Positions 44,262-56,048 of a DNA stretch of 64,000 nucleotides are shown here, piece by piece. The DNA comes from Fragilariopsis cylindrus CCMP1102 (Eukaryota; Bacillariophyta; Bacillariophyceae; Bacillariales; Bacillariaceae): contig FMBT01000335.1 of NCBI GenBank assembly GCA_900095095.1, positions 186,001 through 250,000 on the forward strand. Direction: 5' to 3'. A program made the position numbers and the translations under genes. Numbering within the stretch: the first letter of the stretch is position 1; each line of letters opens with the position of its first letter. Below the pieces are notes generated by a model. It saw only the letters and a list, made by a program, of their open reading frames with translations, was not told where the DNA came from and ran no database searches.

Positions 44262-47200
44262 TTAACGGAGCCGGGATGATCTTCTCACCTGTGGTGGTGG
44301 TGGTGGCGGCGGCAGTGGTGGAGATGCTTCACTTCTTGATGCATCAGGTGGCAGTGTTGGTGTTGGTGATGGTGATGGTGTTGTTTTTGTTGGGCCTCGT
44401 TTACTAGCACGAGTTGTTGTTTTACATCTTGAATGATTTGTTCTTCTACGAGAACTAGTACAAGCACGTCTTGGTCTTCGTGAATATAATTCTTCATTGT
44501 CCGAAGAAGTAGCGTCCGAAGAAGTAGCAGCTTGCTGAGAGAACATTCTGATTAAAGGAGTTTTATTGAATGATACAGACTTTTTGTTACGAACACCTTC
44601 AATAAGCTTGTCAAGCTTGGCAGTATCATCAGTTTCGCTACCGCTGCCAGCAATACCACCTTGCTTGGTAACATTATCAGTTTCGCTACCGGCATCACCA
44701 CCACTTATCTCACTTTCAAGAATCATAAAATTGGTTCCGTCATCACTTATTTCATCATCATCAAGAAACAAACTAGTATCTGGATCGTTGACACTTAGTA
44801 CAATATTGTCGATGGAGTGATCAACAATAGAATTATCAATAATAGAAGTATTAGCAATTGAACCGTCAGCAATTGACAAATCCAAAGCACAGTCATCAGG
44901 ATTATATTCTTCCCCATATTCCTCTAGCTGCTTTAAATTACTCGTCTTAACAAAATTGATGGAAGCTTGTGTAATTGCCAATCCTGATAATGCTGCTCTG
45001 ATAGGAGGATTATTAAGCAACCTCGCTCGTCCTGCTACATCAAAAATTTTGAGTAAGTTTGTCAAGGCCTTCTTCTTCAATTTCTGTAGTTGAATTGTAG
45101 AATTGTCATTCCAGATATCCTCGTACTCATCTATAGAGGAAAAAGTTTGTATACATTTCAATCGACGTTTGCATGAAACAATTGCCTTCTTTCTCTTCTT
45201 CTCTGCGGCAGCTTCTTCTGTAGATATATCATTTAAATGCTGCTGGTCCATTTGTAGACTCTTTACGAATCCATCACTACCTCTTTTAACGCGATTGACT
45301 CGACCACCACGTCTTGTCTTCTTCTTTTCTTTTTGATTTGAATTACCAATAATGGTACGGCATATATTATCCATGACAAGCTGATTCATTGATGATGTAT
45401 TGTGACCATGGGCTGCAACTTTAATAGTGTGCGTTTCTGATCCGAGTTTAACTTTTTTGTGAGAGAGAAAGAGAGTGAGCGCCGAGAGAGAGAAACAAGA
45501 CAAAGCATAAATAAAAGTCAATAAAAAACTAACCTGTTACAATATGATTGCTAGGCTTCTCAATCTTCGCAATCATTCTAGACTCGAAATTGATAAAAGA
45601 TCTCTCTTCTGCAGGCAGTAAATTAAATGTATTGTACACTTCCTTTAAATCTGCTCTTCTCTCTTCTTCTGCTAGCACTTTTGCCATTCGCTTTATTATC
45701 ATTTCTTTTTCATTTCTTCTCCTTCTATCGGACCTATGCCCATTTTCAATTAATCTATTGTCTTTGGGAAACATATGATATGAAATATTGATTATATATT
45801 GTGCTTGTAACTGATCTGTTGTGAGCTGTACACTACTTGTACCATCAAAGATATTCCACATCTCGTGTTTATCCATCATTTGAGCTGTGTGCCATTTGTT
45901 TTGATTATTGCTTTCTTTTGGTTTTACTTGAAATCCTTCTGTCGGTTTTGCAAGAGTTAACATAGCATTCTGTTTCTTGTTTTCGTAGTTCTTATCAAGG
46001 AGTAACGAGTCTTCAGATTTTGGTTCTGCAGAAACGATCTGTACAATTTCCATATGCTGCAGTGCAACTTTCTCAACATCGGTTACAGCCCGAGGTCGCC
46101 AAGCTCTCTCACTTGATGGTTTCTCAATGTATTCATTGATAATTCCTTCTGCAACAGCATAACATTTTGCTTTTCCATGGTCAAGAACAGTTTTGCTGCC
46201 ATCAGATACAAGATTAGGAACAGCGTCGTTTAATAAGGAAGTATCAGATTCAGTAAAACTAGGGCATACATTATTATCTTTAGGACGAACGCCATAGTAC
46301 CGACAGCCACCATCTTCTTTAATTCGTAGACCATTAAAAGAAGCATACATTTCTAAATTTTCACGCCACCCATCTGAATATGGATTGGAAGGTTCCATCC
46401 CAGTTACCTTCCACGATTTTGTGGTTGAATTTGATCCTCTTGTCATGAGTTTTTTCCTCTCTCCCTCACGAAATAAATGAAATGCTTTTGCCATGACTCG
46501 ATTCGAATAAGAGATATCACTTTTGTTTCAAATGAACAGAAGAAAGAAAGGAGAAGGAGTAGGAATAGGAAATGAAAATGAGAGTAGACCAAAGCATAAT
46601 TTGACAGAAAGAGAATGGTGTATACTTACGTTTCTGTAGCAAAGAGCCTATCCATCAATGATGCTTCTTCCAGGCACTTATGAAGGAATAAAATAACACC
46701 ATTGTCTTGTGGCTGTACAACAATGGACAAATGTGAGGGAAAAAATACCGGTATGATACGGTTCTTGAATAGAAGATAGAGCGCTCTTGGATTCCATCGA
46801 GAGACATGACTATCAAGAAGGAGAAACGAATACAGTCCATTAGCACCTTGATCAGAAGCTATATTCTCAACTAGGTGTTCCACTGCAACCAAAAATAATT
46901 CTTTTGTCATACTACCGTTGATTGATGTGCATACTATGATCCCAAGATTCTTGTGTCGCTGAAATCCATCAGTATATTTATCATGTACTGGTGGTGTTTC
47001 CTGCTGCTCATAAAGTCCAATTCGTCTTTCAGCAGCAGATGAATTGCTTTTCTTTTTTGATTGTATTGAATGAATCACCATCTGCATTGGTGCACCTTCT
47101 ATTTTTGCTTTAGCGTCTTTATATTTACCATCACTTCTTGAGAACTGTGCAACTGAACAATGAACTGATGGACGATCTCCTTCTGGCGTTGATTGGAAGA

Positions 47201-48488
47201 TACGATGAATAATTTCCTGTGGTATCAATAGTAAATCACGAAACTTTGTCGGATCCGTTCCCATCTCGTCCATATTATATTTGAATTCAGCTCCAACTTC
47301 AGCCCAGTTTTTCCATGGACAATTTGTAGAATCAATGGTATGCAAAAGCATCACAACCTGATCTAGTCGAAAGAAGAGGGCGTCTCGGTTCTCTTCCGTT
47401 ACCTGGGATATACGGGCTGGATCAATATTCTTAACGTTCTTACATTCTAACTCATAGTTTTGGATAAAACGGTTGAGAGTTGATCGAGAAAATCTGCCAT
47501 CATTTGATCCATCCTTTAATGCCTCAACAAAGATTTGTTTTGCTGCTATTTTACCTATACCTTGACCGCACAAGGCTAACTGCTTTATCAAACAACGCAT
47601 GAAGAGTTCAAGCTCTACTGGTATAGCCTTTTCAGATGCTCCGTTTGCCTTGTTCTTAATACCATTTTTCTTTTTCTCATCTTCTTGCCATCTATTGTAT
47701 GCTACGATTGCCGGTGCTACTGACTTTTGCTGAAGTTTCATTAGTCCAAGACCACTATCTTTCCAATGTGTTTGTATTCCTTTCTTATTAGCTAGTCGCC
47801 CTTTGTCTCTGATGAATGTCAATAATTTGATTCCATCAGTAGTTAAATAGAATTCAAACAACAGATCCTTCATTTCGTAGTCTTTTAGTTTTTTTGTTGG
47901 TGGTGATTTCTTCTTTATCTCCTCTTCCTCCCCATCATTGTCATTATCATCATCAAGGACGTCTATTACTTCAACGTCCCCATCACCATCACCATCATCA
48001 TCATCAGTACCAGCATCAACATTGACATCATTATCTACAGTAGTAGTATCATCAGCGTCAGCGTCAGCGTCAGCGTCAGCATCAGCATCAGCATCAGCAT
48101 CAGCATCAGCATCAGCATTGTCGAGATCGTCATAAATTGCAAATCCTGATCCGTGCGATGTTGATCCATTGAGTTGCTTTTGTTTACAAAGACCGCCCTT
48201 CCATTTACAGAACCAGAAATCATACTGTATTTTAGCATCAGCATATGGAACATTTGTTTTCTTTAATTCTCTCAGCCCACTCCTGTCCCATCTTTTTCGA
48301 AACTTATCCCTGCTCAAGTTGTTGTCTTCAAGGAAAGAACGCTGTGATTTGTTTGACATATAGAATGCAAAGATGAAAGAACGCAACCCAGATTCATCAA
48401 GTTCTATATTCTTGCTTTTCTTTTTTGTTGTTTTTGGTTGGTTGGTGGCATCTTTCAATACCGTCTTCTTTGAACGATGCCGCACCAT
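44262..48488 (-). CDS. DD35D (pogo/Tigger-like) transposase, three exons
   Basis: Exons 48488-46630, 46519-45534 and 45451-44262 join in frame (introns 110 and 82 bp, GTAAGT...AAAAG and GTTAGT...AAAAG) to give 1,344 codons. Residues 31-98 and 201-270 are two copies of one helical module (FxFY...W..SGL..LK...Y..W) separated by an (Ala-Asp)n run and an acidic tract. Catalytic Asp candidates are D407 (YNMDEMG), D559 (LLLDSHVS) and D595 (VQPQDNG), with 35 residues between the last two. PSHLSIVVQPQDNGV is typical of the pogo/jerky group. Exons 2-3 form a long C-terminal extension with basic and acidic tracts of unknown role. The 3' end is uncertain, because a strong donor CAG/GTGAGA lies 27 bases before the stop. 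Expected to cut and paste its own element. Confidence 0.8.
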
Positions 48489-49080
48489 CTTAGTCTTGTT
48501 GTAGTCGTTATGCGAATATCACAACGAGTGGTGGATTGATGGCAAATTGAAACAAACATGAAGAGAAGCACTGCCTGGAGTGGAATGATTTCTCACTCAC
48601 ATGCTAATATTTTTGAATTTGAATTGATAATGGATCAATACATTCCAGGTTTTGGTGGGATGTTGAGTTGAAGATTTCATAACGCCATGTCGAGAAACAG
48701 TATGCACTCACACTTCACACAAAATTTGGTCAGCTGGAGTGTCACCTCGTGTGGAAAATTTATGGTTACTTAGAAGAAGTGCGCAATCCAAGCATTTGAG
48801 CGCCCAGTTTGAATAGGAAATGTCTAATTTTATGACAAAAAAAAAACGGGATTGCGCCTACCAGTCCTGTCTAGTCCCACTTCATTTTTTTATATGATTT
48901 CTTTCTTGTCACGCCGTGGTAATTTCTTTTCTTTTTCATAACACCGAACCTGGGAAATGAACTTTTTCGCACAACATTAACACAACAACAAGACATAAAA
49001 AAAAGTATTTACAATTCTTATTGGATTACTTATTTACAATCTCCACCCATTATATAACAACAGCAACAACACCAGCAACC
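48489..49080. promoter_or_regulatory. Divergent promoter region of the 7.4-kb element
   Basis: This 592-bp non-coding spacer lies between the transposase start (minus) and the accessory gene start (plus), so it must hold both promoters. No specific site can be assigned. Confidence 0.5.
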
Positions 49081-50028
49081 ATGTCACTCTTATCTGTCTC
49101 TAATGGGACTGTCAGAGAATTGTTCAACGGCAGTGCAAAGTTTGGACGTCCATCCAATAAAGCAGGAGCAGGATGGATTGTTACTGCAGGCAAAGGGAAT
49201 GCTATCATTCAAGAACAGACCATTAACGATGAAAGTACCAGTGCTAATTCCAGTGCCGTTGTTGTTGTCCGCTGGACAAACTATTTGAAAGCTGATGGAA
49301 TGAATGGTCGTATCCTTCTAGGACTTCCTATTCGTCGTCAGCATGATACTGTTTATTTCAAAACATCATCAACAACAACCCTTGGCGGTAACCGGCACAA
49401 GGCTCCATTCTTTTTCAAGTTTGAAACAGTAGATGAAGCTGAAGAGTTTGAAGCATTATGGCTTTTGAAGAATGGTTCAATTGCATCGTGGAAGGCTGAC
49501 AACGAAGCCAAGAAAAAGGCAGGCAGTAACAGCATCAACCTGCCACTTCAAGAGACAACAAATGCTGTATCAACTCCTGCCCGTAAGAAGAGAAAAGCAG
49601 TCCCAATGATTGATGACCGTCCATTACGTAAGAAGAAATTGGTATGCATCAATGATGGCATTGATTGCAGCAATGATGTTGAAAATCAATCAGTTTTTTT
49701 ACGGCACGATGGTATTGCAGATGATTCTGTTGGTGCTTTCAAGGCACTTGGGTTGATGCCTACTGAGGTAAATATAAATGGTAAAGTGAGAAAGATTGTA
49801 AAAGTGAAACGTTCTGCTTTGAAATCAATTGAAGAAACTTCAACCTTGACTAATTTGAATTTGAATGAGGATGAGGATGGAATTGATTTGAAGGATGATG
49901 ACAACAGCAATGATTTGAATGAAGATGACAAGGACCAGTCGAACGAAGGATCTACTGAAGGCATCATCGTTGACGAAGAAGATGCGCCTCAGTCTCAAAA
50001 CTGGAAGACTGCTTTTGCTTCTTATTAG
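49081..50028 (+). CDS. Accessory protein of the 7.4-kb element, unknown
   Basis: 315 residues from the ATG at 49081 (context CAACCATGTC). The frame stays open upstream to 49021, but this ATG is the first good start. The N-terminal half looks globular (VRWTNYLKADGMNGRILLG, FFFKFETVDEAEEFEALWLL); two basic nuclear-signal-like clusters (ARKKRKAVP, RPLRKKKL) follow; the C-terminus is acidic Asp/Asn-rich. No known domain is recognised. Its position inside the terminal repeats and divergence from the transposase suggest an element-encoded nuclear factor, perhaps DNA binding or regulatory. This is inference. Confidence 0.65.
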   Translation: MSLLSVSNGTVRELFNGSAKFGRPSNKAGAGWIVTAGKGNAIIQEQTINDESTSANSSAVVVVRWTNYLKADGMNGRILLGLPIRRQHDTVYFKTSSTTTLGGNRHKAPFFFKFETVDEAEEFEALWLLKNGSIASWKADNEAKKKAGSNSINLPLQETTNAVSTPARKKRKAVPMIDDRPLRKKKLVCINDGIDCSNDVENQSVFLRHDGIADDSVGAFKALGLMPTEVNINGKVRKIVKVKRSALKSIEETSTLTNLNLNEDEDGIDLKDDDNSNDLNEDDKDQSNEGSTEGIIVDEEDAPQSQNWKTAFASY

Positions 50029-50870
50029 TGAAGATATATAAAGAACTGTGTGTCTACCGTAATTGATACTGCAAAAGTGAAGGCAATATTAATAATTATT
50101 ATTACTATCAAAAAATCTAAAATAGTTAAATTTCTTATCTGCAACAATGATACTGACATTGTCCAATATAGCATTTTTTCTACTTTTTTTTAATCTCTAT
50201 CATTGTAGATTACTTATAGTATATAGAAAGAATACTATATGACAATATTTTTCTATTCCTAAACTCTTATATTTTTCTTTAAAGAATTTGGGGTTTTTAG
50301 GGTGCCCCCAAAGATCCTATGGATTCCCCCAAAAGCTCTTTTGGGATGAACCGACCTCCTATGCATAAAATGTATATATATATATATTTTCGGTAGCGAC
50401 AACAAATATAGAGTATCAATCAACCAATCAATCTATCACCCATGCACTAGCAATGTAGATATAAATCCTACTGTATCGAATAGAATAATTGGGTTAGCCA
50501 TGTTTGAACCGGCATATCCTATGCTAGTTTTTGAAACGTGAACCAACGAACTATAGACATGATCAAGAAGAAAGGCAATAATAGATATAACCGTACTACT
50601 AGGTGTATCTAATAATAATGATATAGGACTATACTTCGAATTTCACTAATATAAGTTTACTATTTCTCTAAACTAACGCTACTCTCCTATCCCATCTTCT
50701 TTTACTTATCATATTTTATTAAACCTTCAAAAAATTGTGAATATGAATGATGTGCTATACAAATACGATGTATTGTATTGTATGTATTTATGAATGGCGT
50801 AATGTAAATTCTTTGCTGTTGTTGCTGTACCAAAAATTGTTATGAATGAATTAATGCATCTTTATTATTT
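50029..50870. other. 3' region of accessory gene, right TIR and flank
   Basis: AT-rich with no ORF. The right terminal repeat lies at 50287-50361; beyond it is ordinary spacer up to the 3' end of the MYB gene. No continuation of the methyltransferase relic could be recognised right of the element. Confidence 0.5.
50287..50361 (-). repeat. Right terminal inverted repeat of the 7.4-kb element
   Basis: Reverse complement of 42932-43004 with one clear mismatch in the first 65 bp. Confidence 0.9.
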
Positions 50871-52927
50871 TTACCGATTGTGTTGTGATGCTTTTACTTG
50901 TTTCAATTCGTATTCGAGTGCTTGGCGTTTTACACGTTCCCGTTCTAATTGTGAATTCAATTCTAGTATTGCACGATGTTGATCAGTCAGTACACCCGTT
51001 TGTCTTGATAAGGATTCTGTTACTGTATGGTATCGTAATTCTGATTCTGTTAATCGTGCTTGCATCAATTCAGTATTTGCACCCCGTGTTGCTGCTGCCA
51101 TTAATGCCGATGAGTTATTCCCAGTCTGTTCAAACAACATTACCATACGACGTAATTCAGTTTTTAATTGTGCGTTGATTTCCTGTAAATTCTTACATTC
51201 ATTCAATGCCACACGACGATCCGTAATTGCCTCCATAATACGACTATCACTTTCAATGTTTTGTTGTTGTAATGCAAGTATCGTATGGTTTAAATTCTTT
51301 ACCTCTTGACGTAAACGTAAAAATTCTTGTCGTTCCGCAACAGCTTGTAATTTTTCTATTACATCCCTCTGATCCATCGTATCTTGTACAGCACCAGCAC
51401 CATATCGATTGGATGTACCATCATTAAGTTTCATCTTCTTGTGTTGCTGTTGCTGCTGACCTTGAAGTTGCTGTTGAAGTTGCTGCTGTTGTAGCTGTAG
51501 ATGAAGTCGCTGTTGCTGCTCATGGTGAACTTGTGCCGCGTTGGCGGCATGATACGACGATCCAACCCTAGCTGCGACGACATGTTGGTCTTGTTGGTGT
51601 TGATGCTGTTCTTCTCGTTTTTGTTTTGCTAATGCTGCATGATGAGCTAATACTGATGCAGCATCTGTTTCGTTTTCTGCTTGCGCAACCGCTTCTTTCG
51701 CGGCATTAATATCACTGCTATTACTACCGCTACCACCAGCATTTTTGGCACTTGCAGCAGCATCAGCATCATTCGCAATCTTCTTGCGTAATTCAGCGAC
51801 AGCCTTGTCGAGGGAACTTTCATATTGATTATACATTGTATGATCTTCAATACCACGAACACCCATACCAACACCAATATTTTCGGTAATAGCAGCTTGA
51901 GCTAAAACTTCCATACCTGTCAAGCCGGTATTGTTATCACGAAGTCCATCGGGACCCCAGAATTGTTTAATTTGTTGGTTTTTGTTACCGCCGCGGCCAC
52001 CGCCGCCGCCGCCACCATCATCATCTTCGTCGTCAGATTCATCATCAACAATGACACCAGACGTTACTGGTATGATACGACTTGGATGAATGGGTGTACC
52101 TCCACCACCATATCCTGTAATAATTGCTGATGAACCTGTTTTAATATTTGAATTTAAATGATGATCGGCACCGATTAACATTTTACTTTTCTTTCGTGCA
52201 TAACCACCCCCACCCCCACTTCCACCTCCACCACCACCATTACCTGATTCACCACGAACGCCGTTAGTAGAAGAATCGTTAATCGGTTTTTGTAATGCAA
52301 TAAAGTACTTTTGAGCATGTGTACGGATTTGTGTGCATGATCGTGTACCGACCATCTCTGTAATCTTCTTCCAATTACCGGTTCTGTATGCGAAAGGAAA
52401 GGACATAGAAACAGAGATAGATTGTTGTTAGATAAGTATCGTTAGTATCTCGATAGAGAATAGAAATGGCGATCGATCTAATCCCTGCTGCCTCCTCCTC
52501 CTCCTCCTGATGTTGTAGTGTTTTATCTTTAGGGGATGGTGCACGATATACGCGACATCAAAGAGCAGCAGCTATTATTATAATTTTAGAATATAGAGTA
52601 AGAAAGAGACACTTACCCAAATTGATCTAATCCGGCTAAAAATCTTTTGTGTTCTTCAGCGGCCCACCGTCCTGTATTCAAACCGTCGTTGTTATCACTA
52701 TCTCCACCATTACCACCACCACCACCTTTATTGTTACTATCATTGCTCTTCATATTTTCATCACCATTCCTTTTTCTGTTACTCATATTATTGTTGGTAT
52801 CAGAATGGATACTATTGGTTTCACTATTACTACCACCACCATAAGTAAGACTTTGTCTACGAAGTGCAGCAACGATATGATTTTTATGATCGAGACGATG
52901 ATCTCTTGTTCTATTATCCATTTCCAT
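50871..52927 (-). CDS. SHAQKYF-type (one-repeat) MYB transcription factor
   Basis: Exon 1 52927-52617, intron 52616-52384 (GTAAGT...ACAG, phase 2), exon 2 52383-50871; 607 codons. The single MYB repeat spans the intron: GRWAAEEHKRFLAGLDQFG, then TGNWKKITEMVGTRSCTQIR and THAQKYF (the family normally has SHAQKYF), at about residues 85-130. Gly/Asp-rich and Gln/His-rich low-complexity regions follow. The C-terminal 160 residues are coiled-coil-like (EKLQAVAERQEFLRLRQEVK, LNSQLERERVKRQALEYEL), suited to dimerisation. A nuclear DNA-binding factor; plant relatives bind GATA-like boxes, but the target here is unknown. Confidence 0.85.
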
Positions 52928-55291
52928 TTTATTTTTTGTGTTGAGTTGAGTTACGTTACGTAAGGTTATGTTATGCTAGTCGAGCGGTTGGGTGATAGGT
53001 GTTTCTTGATTTTAGTAGATAAAGTCTATATAAGATGAAGAGAGAGAGAGAGAGTAGAGAGAGAGCAAACAAAATACGATGATGTTAGATAAAGGTTGTG
53101 TAGTACTATTATGTATGTGCAATAATACGAAGAAAGAAAATGTGACGTGTATTGTGCTATTGATCTGTCCATCTGTTTTAGACGAATAATTGTTAGCCAG
53201 TTGTTGCTTATGAATCAAAGCACATACATACTGGTTCGCGGAACAAGATAAATCTATTAGTATTCGAATTCGAATTCGAATGAATCGAAATCAGAAACGA
53301 ATCAGTCAATCAATCAAAACTAGCGCTACTAGTGATCGTCTGCACGATGAACGAGCTCTTGCAGTAGGATGCCACAGAGAGAGAGAGAGGAAGCGAAGCG
53401 AGGAAAGTATAGTACACAGCCATCCAAGAATGAATGTACCACTGGTACATGATGCACGATTAACTTTCTTTAGAAGGCGGGACGAACAGACACATCGTCC
53501 CGTGAAAGGGGTAAATCATAAGTCATATATGTCTCTATCTCTCTCTCTCTATCTCCCTGTCAGGACGAGGAATTCGCATTCGCATTTAATCACAGACGGA
53601 GTACGATCTCACACACGATTAACTATCTCGTTCTCGTTCTCACACTCTCCAGCGGAATGTGGAATGTGGAAGAGCGAGCGAGACAGAGAGGAAGTAAACA
53701 CTTACTTTATTACGAAGAATAAGGAATTCATTTATATTACGATGATCATGGGAATGGAATGGAATAATAGAACAAAGTAATACAACAATAAATCAAAAAA
53801 AAGTAGTAGCAAGAACAACAAGTTCAACATCGCATTCTTCGCCGCCGATTCACTTTTACTTGATTAACATTTTAAACAACTTGTGACTAAAAAAAGAGAC
53901 AACGAGACAATCGACAATTTCGAATAGAAGTAATTACATACCTTTGTTTGTTCGCTTGGTGTGTTGTTTGTGTAGTGTGTTCATGTATTAATATTTGAAT
54001 TGGGTACAGTAACGTTAGTAAATTAAAAAATATGAAAGTGAAAGTGAAAATACGAATGAATCAATCATAAATAGTGTGTGGTTTGTGAATGATGTTTGAG
54101 GAATTACAAAAAAGATAAAAATCAACAGCATTTTTTACCTAAAATGCATGGCGTATCCTTACGGTGATGTGTGTGCCAGTCTAGCGTGGTGTTGAGGAAA
54201 GGATTTTTGTTCTACCGGTTTTTGTGAAGAAGATGTGTTCGTGGATATGATTCACTGTCTTAAGTCGCTAAAGATCACTCACTCAGAATCATCAACATAA
54301 AAATGCGATGCCACCGGACAAGAAATCGAGCCGGTAGGGAATTTTTTATCTACGGCAGATAGAAGTGTAATCAGTCGAATCCATCTCTTTTTTAAGACGG
54401 GCGCGTGCATGAAAGAGAATAATACAGCGAATGTTAGCCACCAAAAATGGGTCATTGCTGTATGCAGTACTTTCTTTAAACGATGTCTTATTACATCGTG
54501 TAACATTATTATGTGTAAGATCTCATACTGTATCTAGTACAGTACACGCCGTTGCCAATCCCGTATGTGTTTTTCATTTAATGCTCTTTGAAGTTGATGC
54601 ATATAAAAAAGGGGCAGTTCTGATCATCAGATACACACACCATAGTAAAAATCCAATCATGTGTCAAAGCCAAAGATGTGCGCGTTCGGGTTTTGGAGTA
54701 ATCTTTATAACTTGAATTAAATTTGCAGCCTACTAAAAGATATTATAATAAATTCAAAATATAACAAATTCATAAATATATATTTACATTCCTGTATACT
54801 CTCTAGACTCGCGCTACTAAATTATATACAGAGATACGGTAAATTCGACGTTTTTTTTTACCCGAGATCTCATACGTATTGGGTATTATTTAACAATCTT
54901 GACTCATTCCCATATTTACATTAAATTAAAGTCATTAGATACACATTTTTTGCATGTGCCTTCATCGAAGGTAATTTACACTACCAAACATGCATCATTT
55001 CTGATTGAAGTGCGAATTTATTGTACTATCGCGTGCTAAAGTACGCACTACACAACGGTCAAAATCTTTTTTTGAGTTCGGAAATTAATATCAACGGTCA
55101 AGATTCGATCCCAATGCATGATTCATTCGTTCCTTCCTTTGATTTGCACACGTGGCATTCCAACTAACTTATTCGGTTCTCCGTTCGATGTCGACTCAAA
55201 AGAATGGTTATGATGGGTACTCATTTTAAACGAATATACACAATATTATAGGTCATTTATATTATATATATATATATAAACAACAAGGAAA
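52928..55291. other. Long spacer, no supported gene
   Basis: Contains a GA microsatellite (53040-53068), an ATTCGA tandem (53262-53281) and a 166-codon plus-strand ORF (53280-53780) rich in Arg/Ser/His that reads through GA/CT-rich DNA and looks spurious. The remainder (53800-55240) is AT-rich with only short ORFs. Confidence 0.5.
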
Positions 55292-55510
55292 ATGTCAAAT
55301 AATCCATTAACGAACGTGTTCACTAGACTAAGGAAGAAGCGATCATCCAGCAGAGTGTCACCAGTACTAGAAGCAAAATACAAAATGAACAGCCTTATGT
55401 CCACACTGTATGAAAAATTGGGGAAAAAGAGATCGACTAGCAGAGCAACACCAGTACTAGAAGTTGAGACACAAACTATTGCAGATAGATTTGGATATGA
55501 ACCAAAGTAA
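55292..55510 (+). CDS. Small ORF with an internal duplication, unknown
   Basis: 72 codons, beginning MSNNPLTNVFTRLRKKRSSS after an A-rich leader (GGAAAATG). Two halves repeat: LRKKRSSSRVSPVLEAKY and LGKKRSTSRATPVLEVETQ. The copies differ at several third-codon positions while keeping the residues, as expected for coding DNA. No family recognised. The basic Ser/Arg patches might be phosphorylation or nucleic-acid-binding sites. It could be chance. Confidence 0.4.
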   Translation: MSNNPLTNVFTRLRKKRSSSRVSPVLEAKYKMNSLMSTLYEKLGKKRSTSRATPVLEVETQTIADRFGYEPK

Positions 55511-55986
55511 ACAAACAAACAAATAATATGGAATAATAGGCGGGTAGATTGTCGGCTCTTCTTCTTTCTAAGAAGTTAAGGGGCAAAGCTGCAGCTTTTA
55601 AATAACAAGTTAATATATATATATATATATATACACTGTATACACACATACACACATACAGACAGACAGCAGATATAATTTACAAATCACTCTATATTAT
55701 AATATGAACATGTTGTAATGTCTGGCATAAATTGTTTTACTTCAATTCTTTGCAATGATGTTGAATAAATGGCTGGGCTAGCATATCAAGCCATTTTTAA
55801 TCCTACTATTTTGATTGTACAACATGATATTATAATAATTGTTGATCACCTCACCACCATGACAATGATAGAGAAGTACTATTAACAGTAAGTCCGTTAG
55901 CGCACACTATGCCAACAATCATAAAAAATAGGCATATGTATACCAGCCAGCATGTATAGTAGTAATTGATTTTTGTACACACAGAC

Positions 55987-56048
55987 ATGCACACACTGCA
56001 CACACTGCACACACTGCACACACTGCACACACTGCACACACTGCACAC
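55987..56048. repeat. CTGCACACA 9-bp tandem repeat
   Basis: About seven copies; they encode Cys-Ser-Val repeats on the minus strand, an artefact. Confidence 0.85.

Larger units (their letters stand above)
42932..50361. mobile_element. 7.4-kb pogo/Tc1-mariner-like DNA transposon with two divergent genes
   Basis: Terminal inverted repeats of about 70 bp with one or two mismatches begin (TA)GGAGGTCGGTTCATCCC at 42932 and end with the complement at 50361. Each is bordered by TA, the usual duplication of the Tc1/mariner/pogo group. Between them are a spliced DD35D transposase (minus), a 316-codon accessory ORF (plus) and a subterminal repeat array near the left end. The size is several times that of typical members. 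Intact ends, intact splice phases and an open transposase frame suggest recent activity. It sits in a methyltransferase relic. Confidence 0.85.

Noticed and set aside
53280-53780. 166-codon plus-strand ORF rich in Arg, Ser and His
   Set aside because: Composed of GA/CT-rich tracts, starts inside a TTCGAA tandem, and shows no domain.
55987-56048. Regularly spaced short repeats considered as a CRISPR array
   Set aside because: A simple 9-bp tandem without spacers in a eukaryotic genome.
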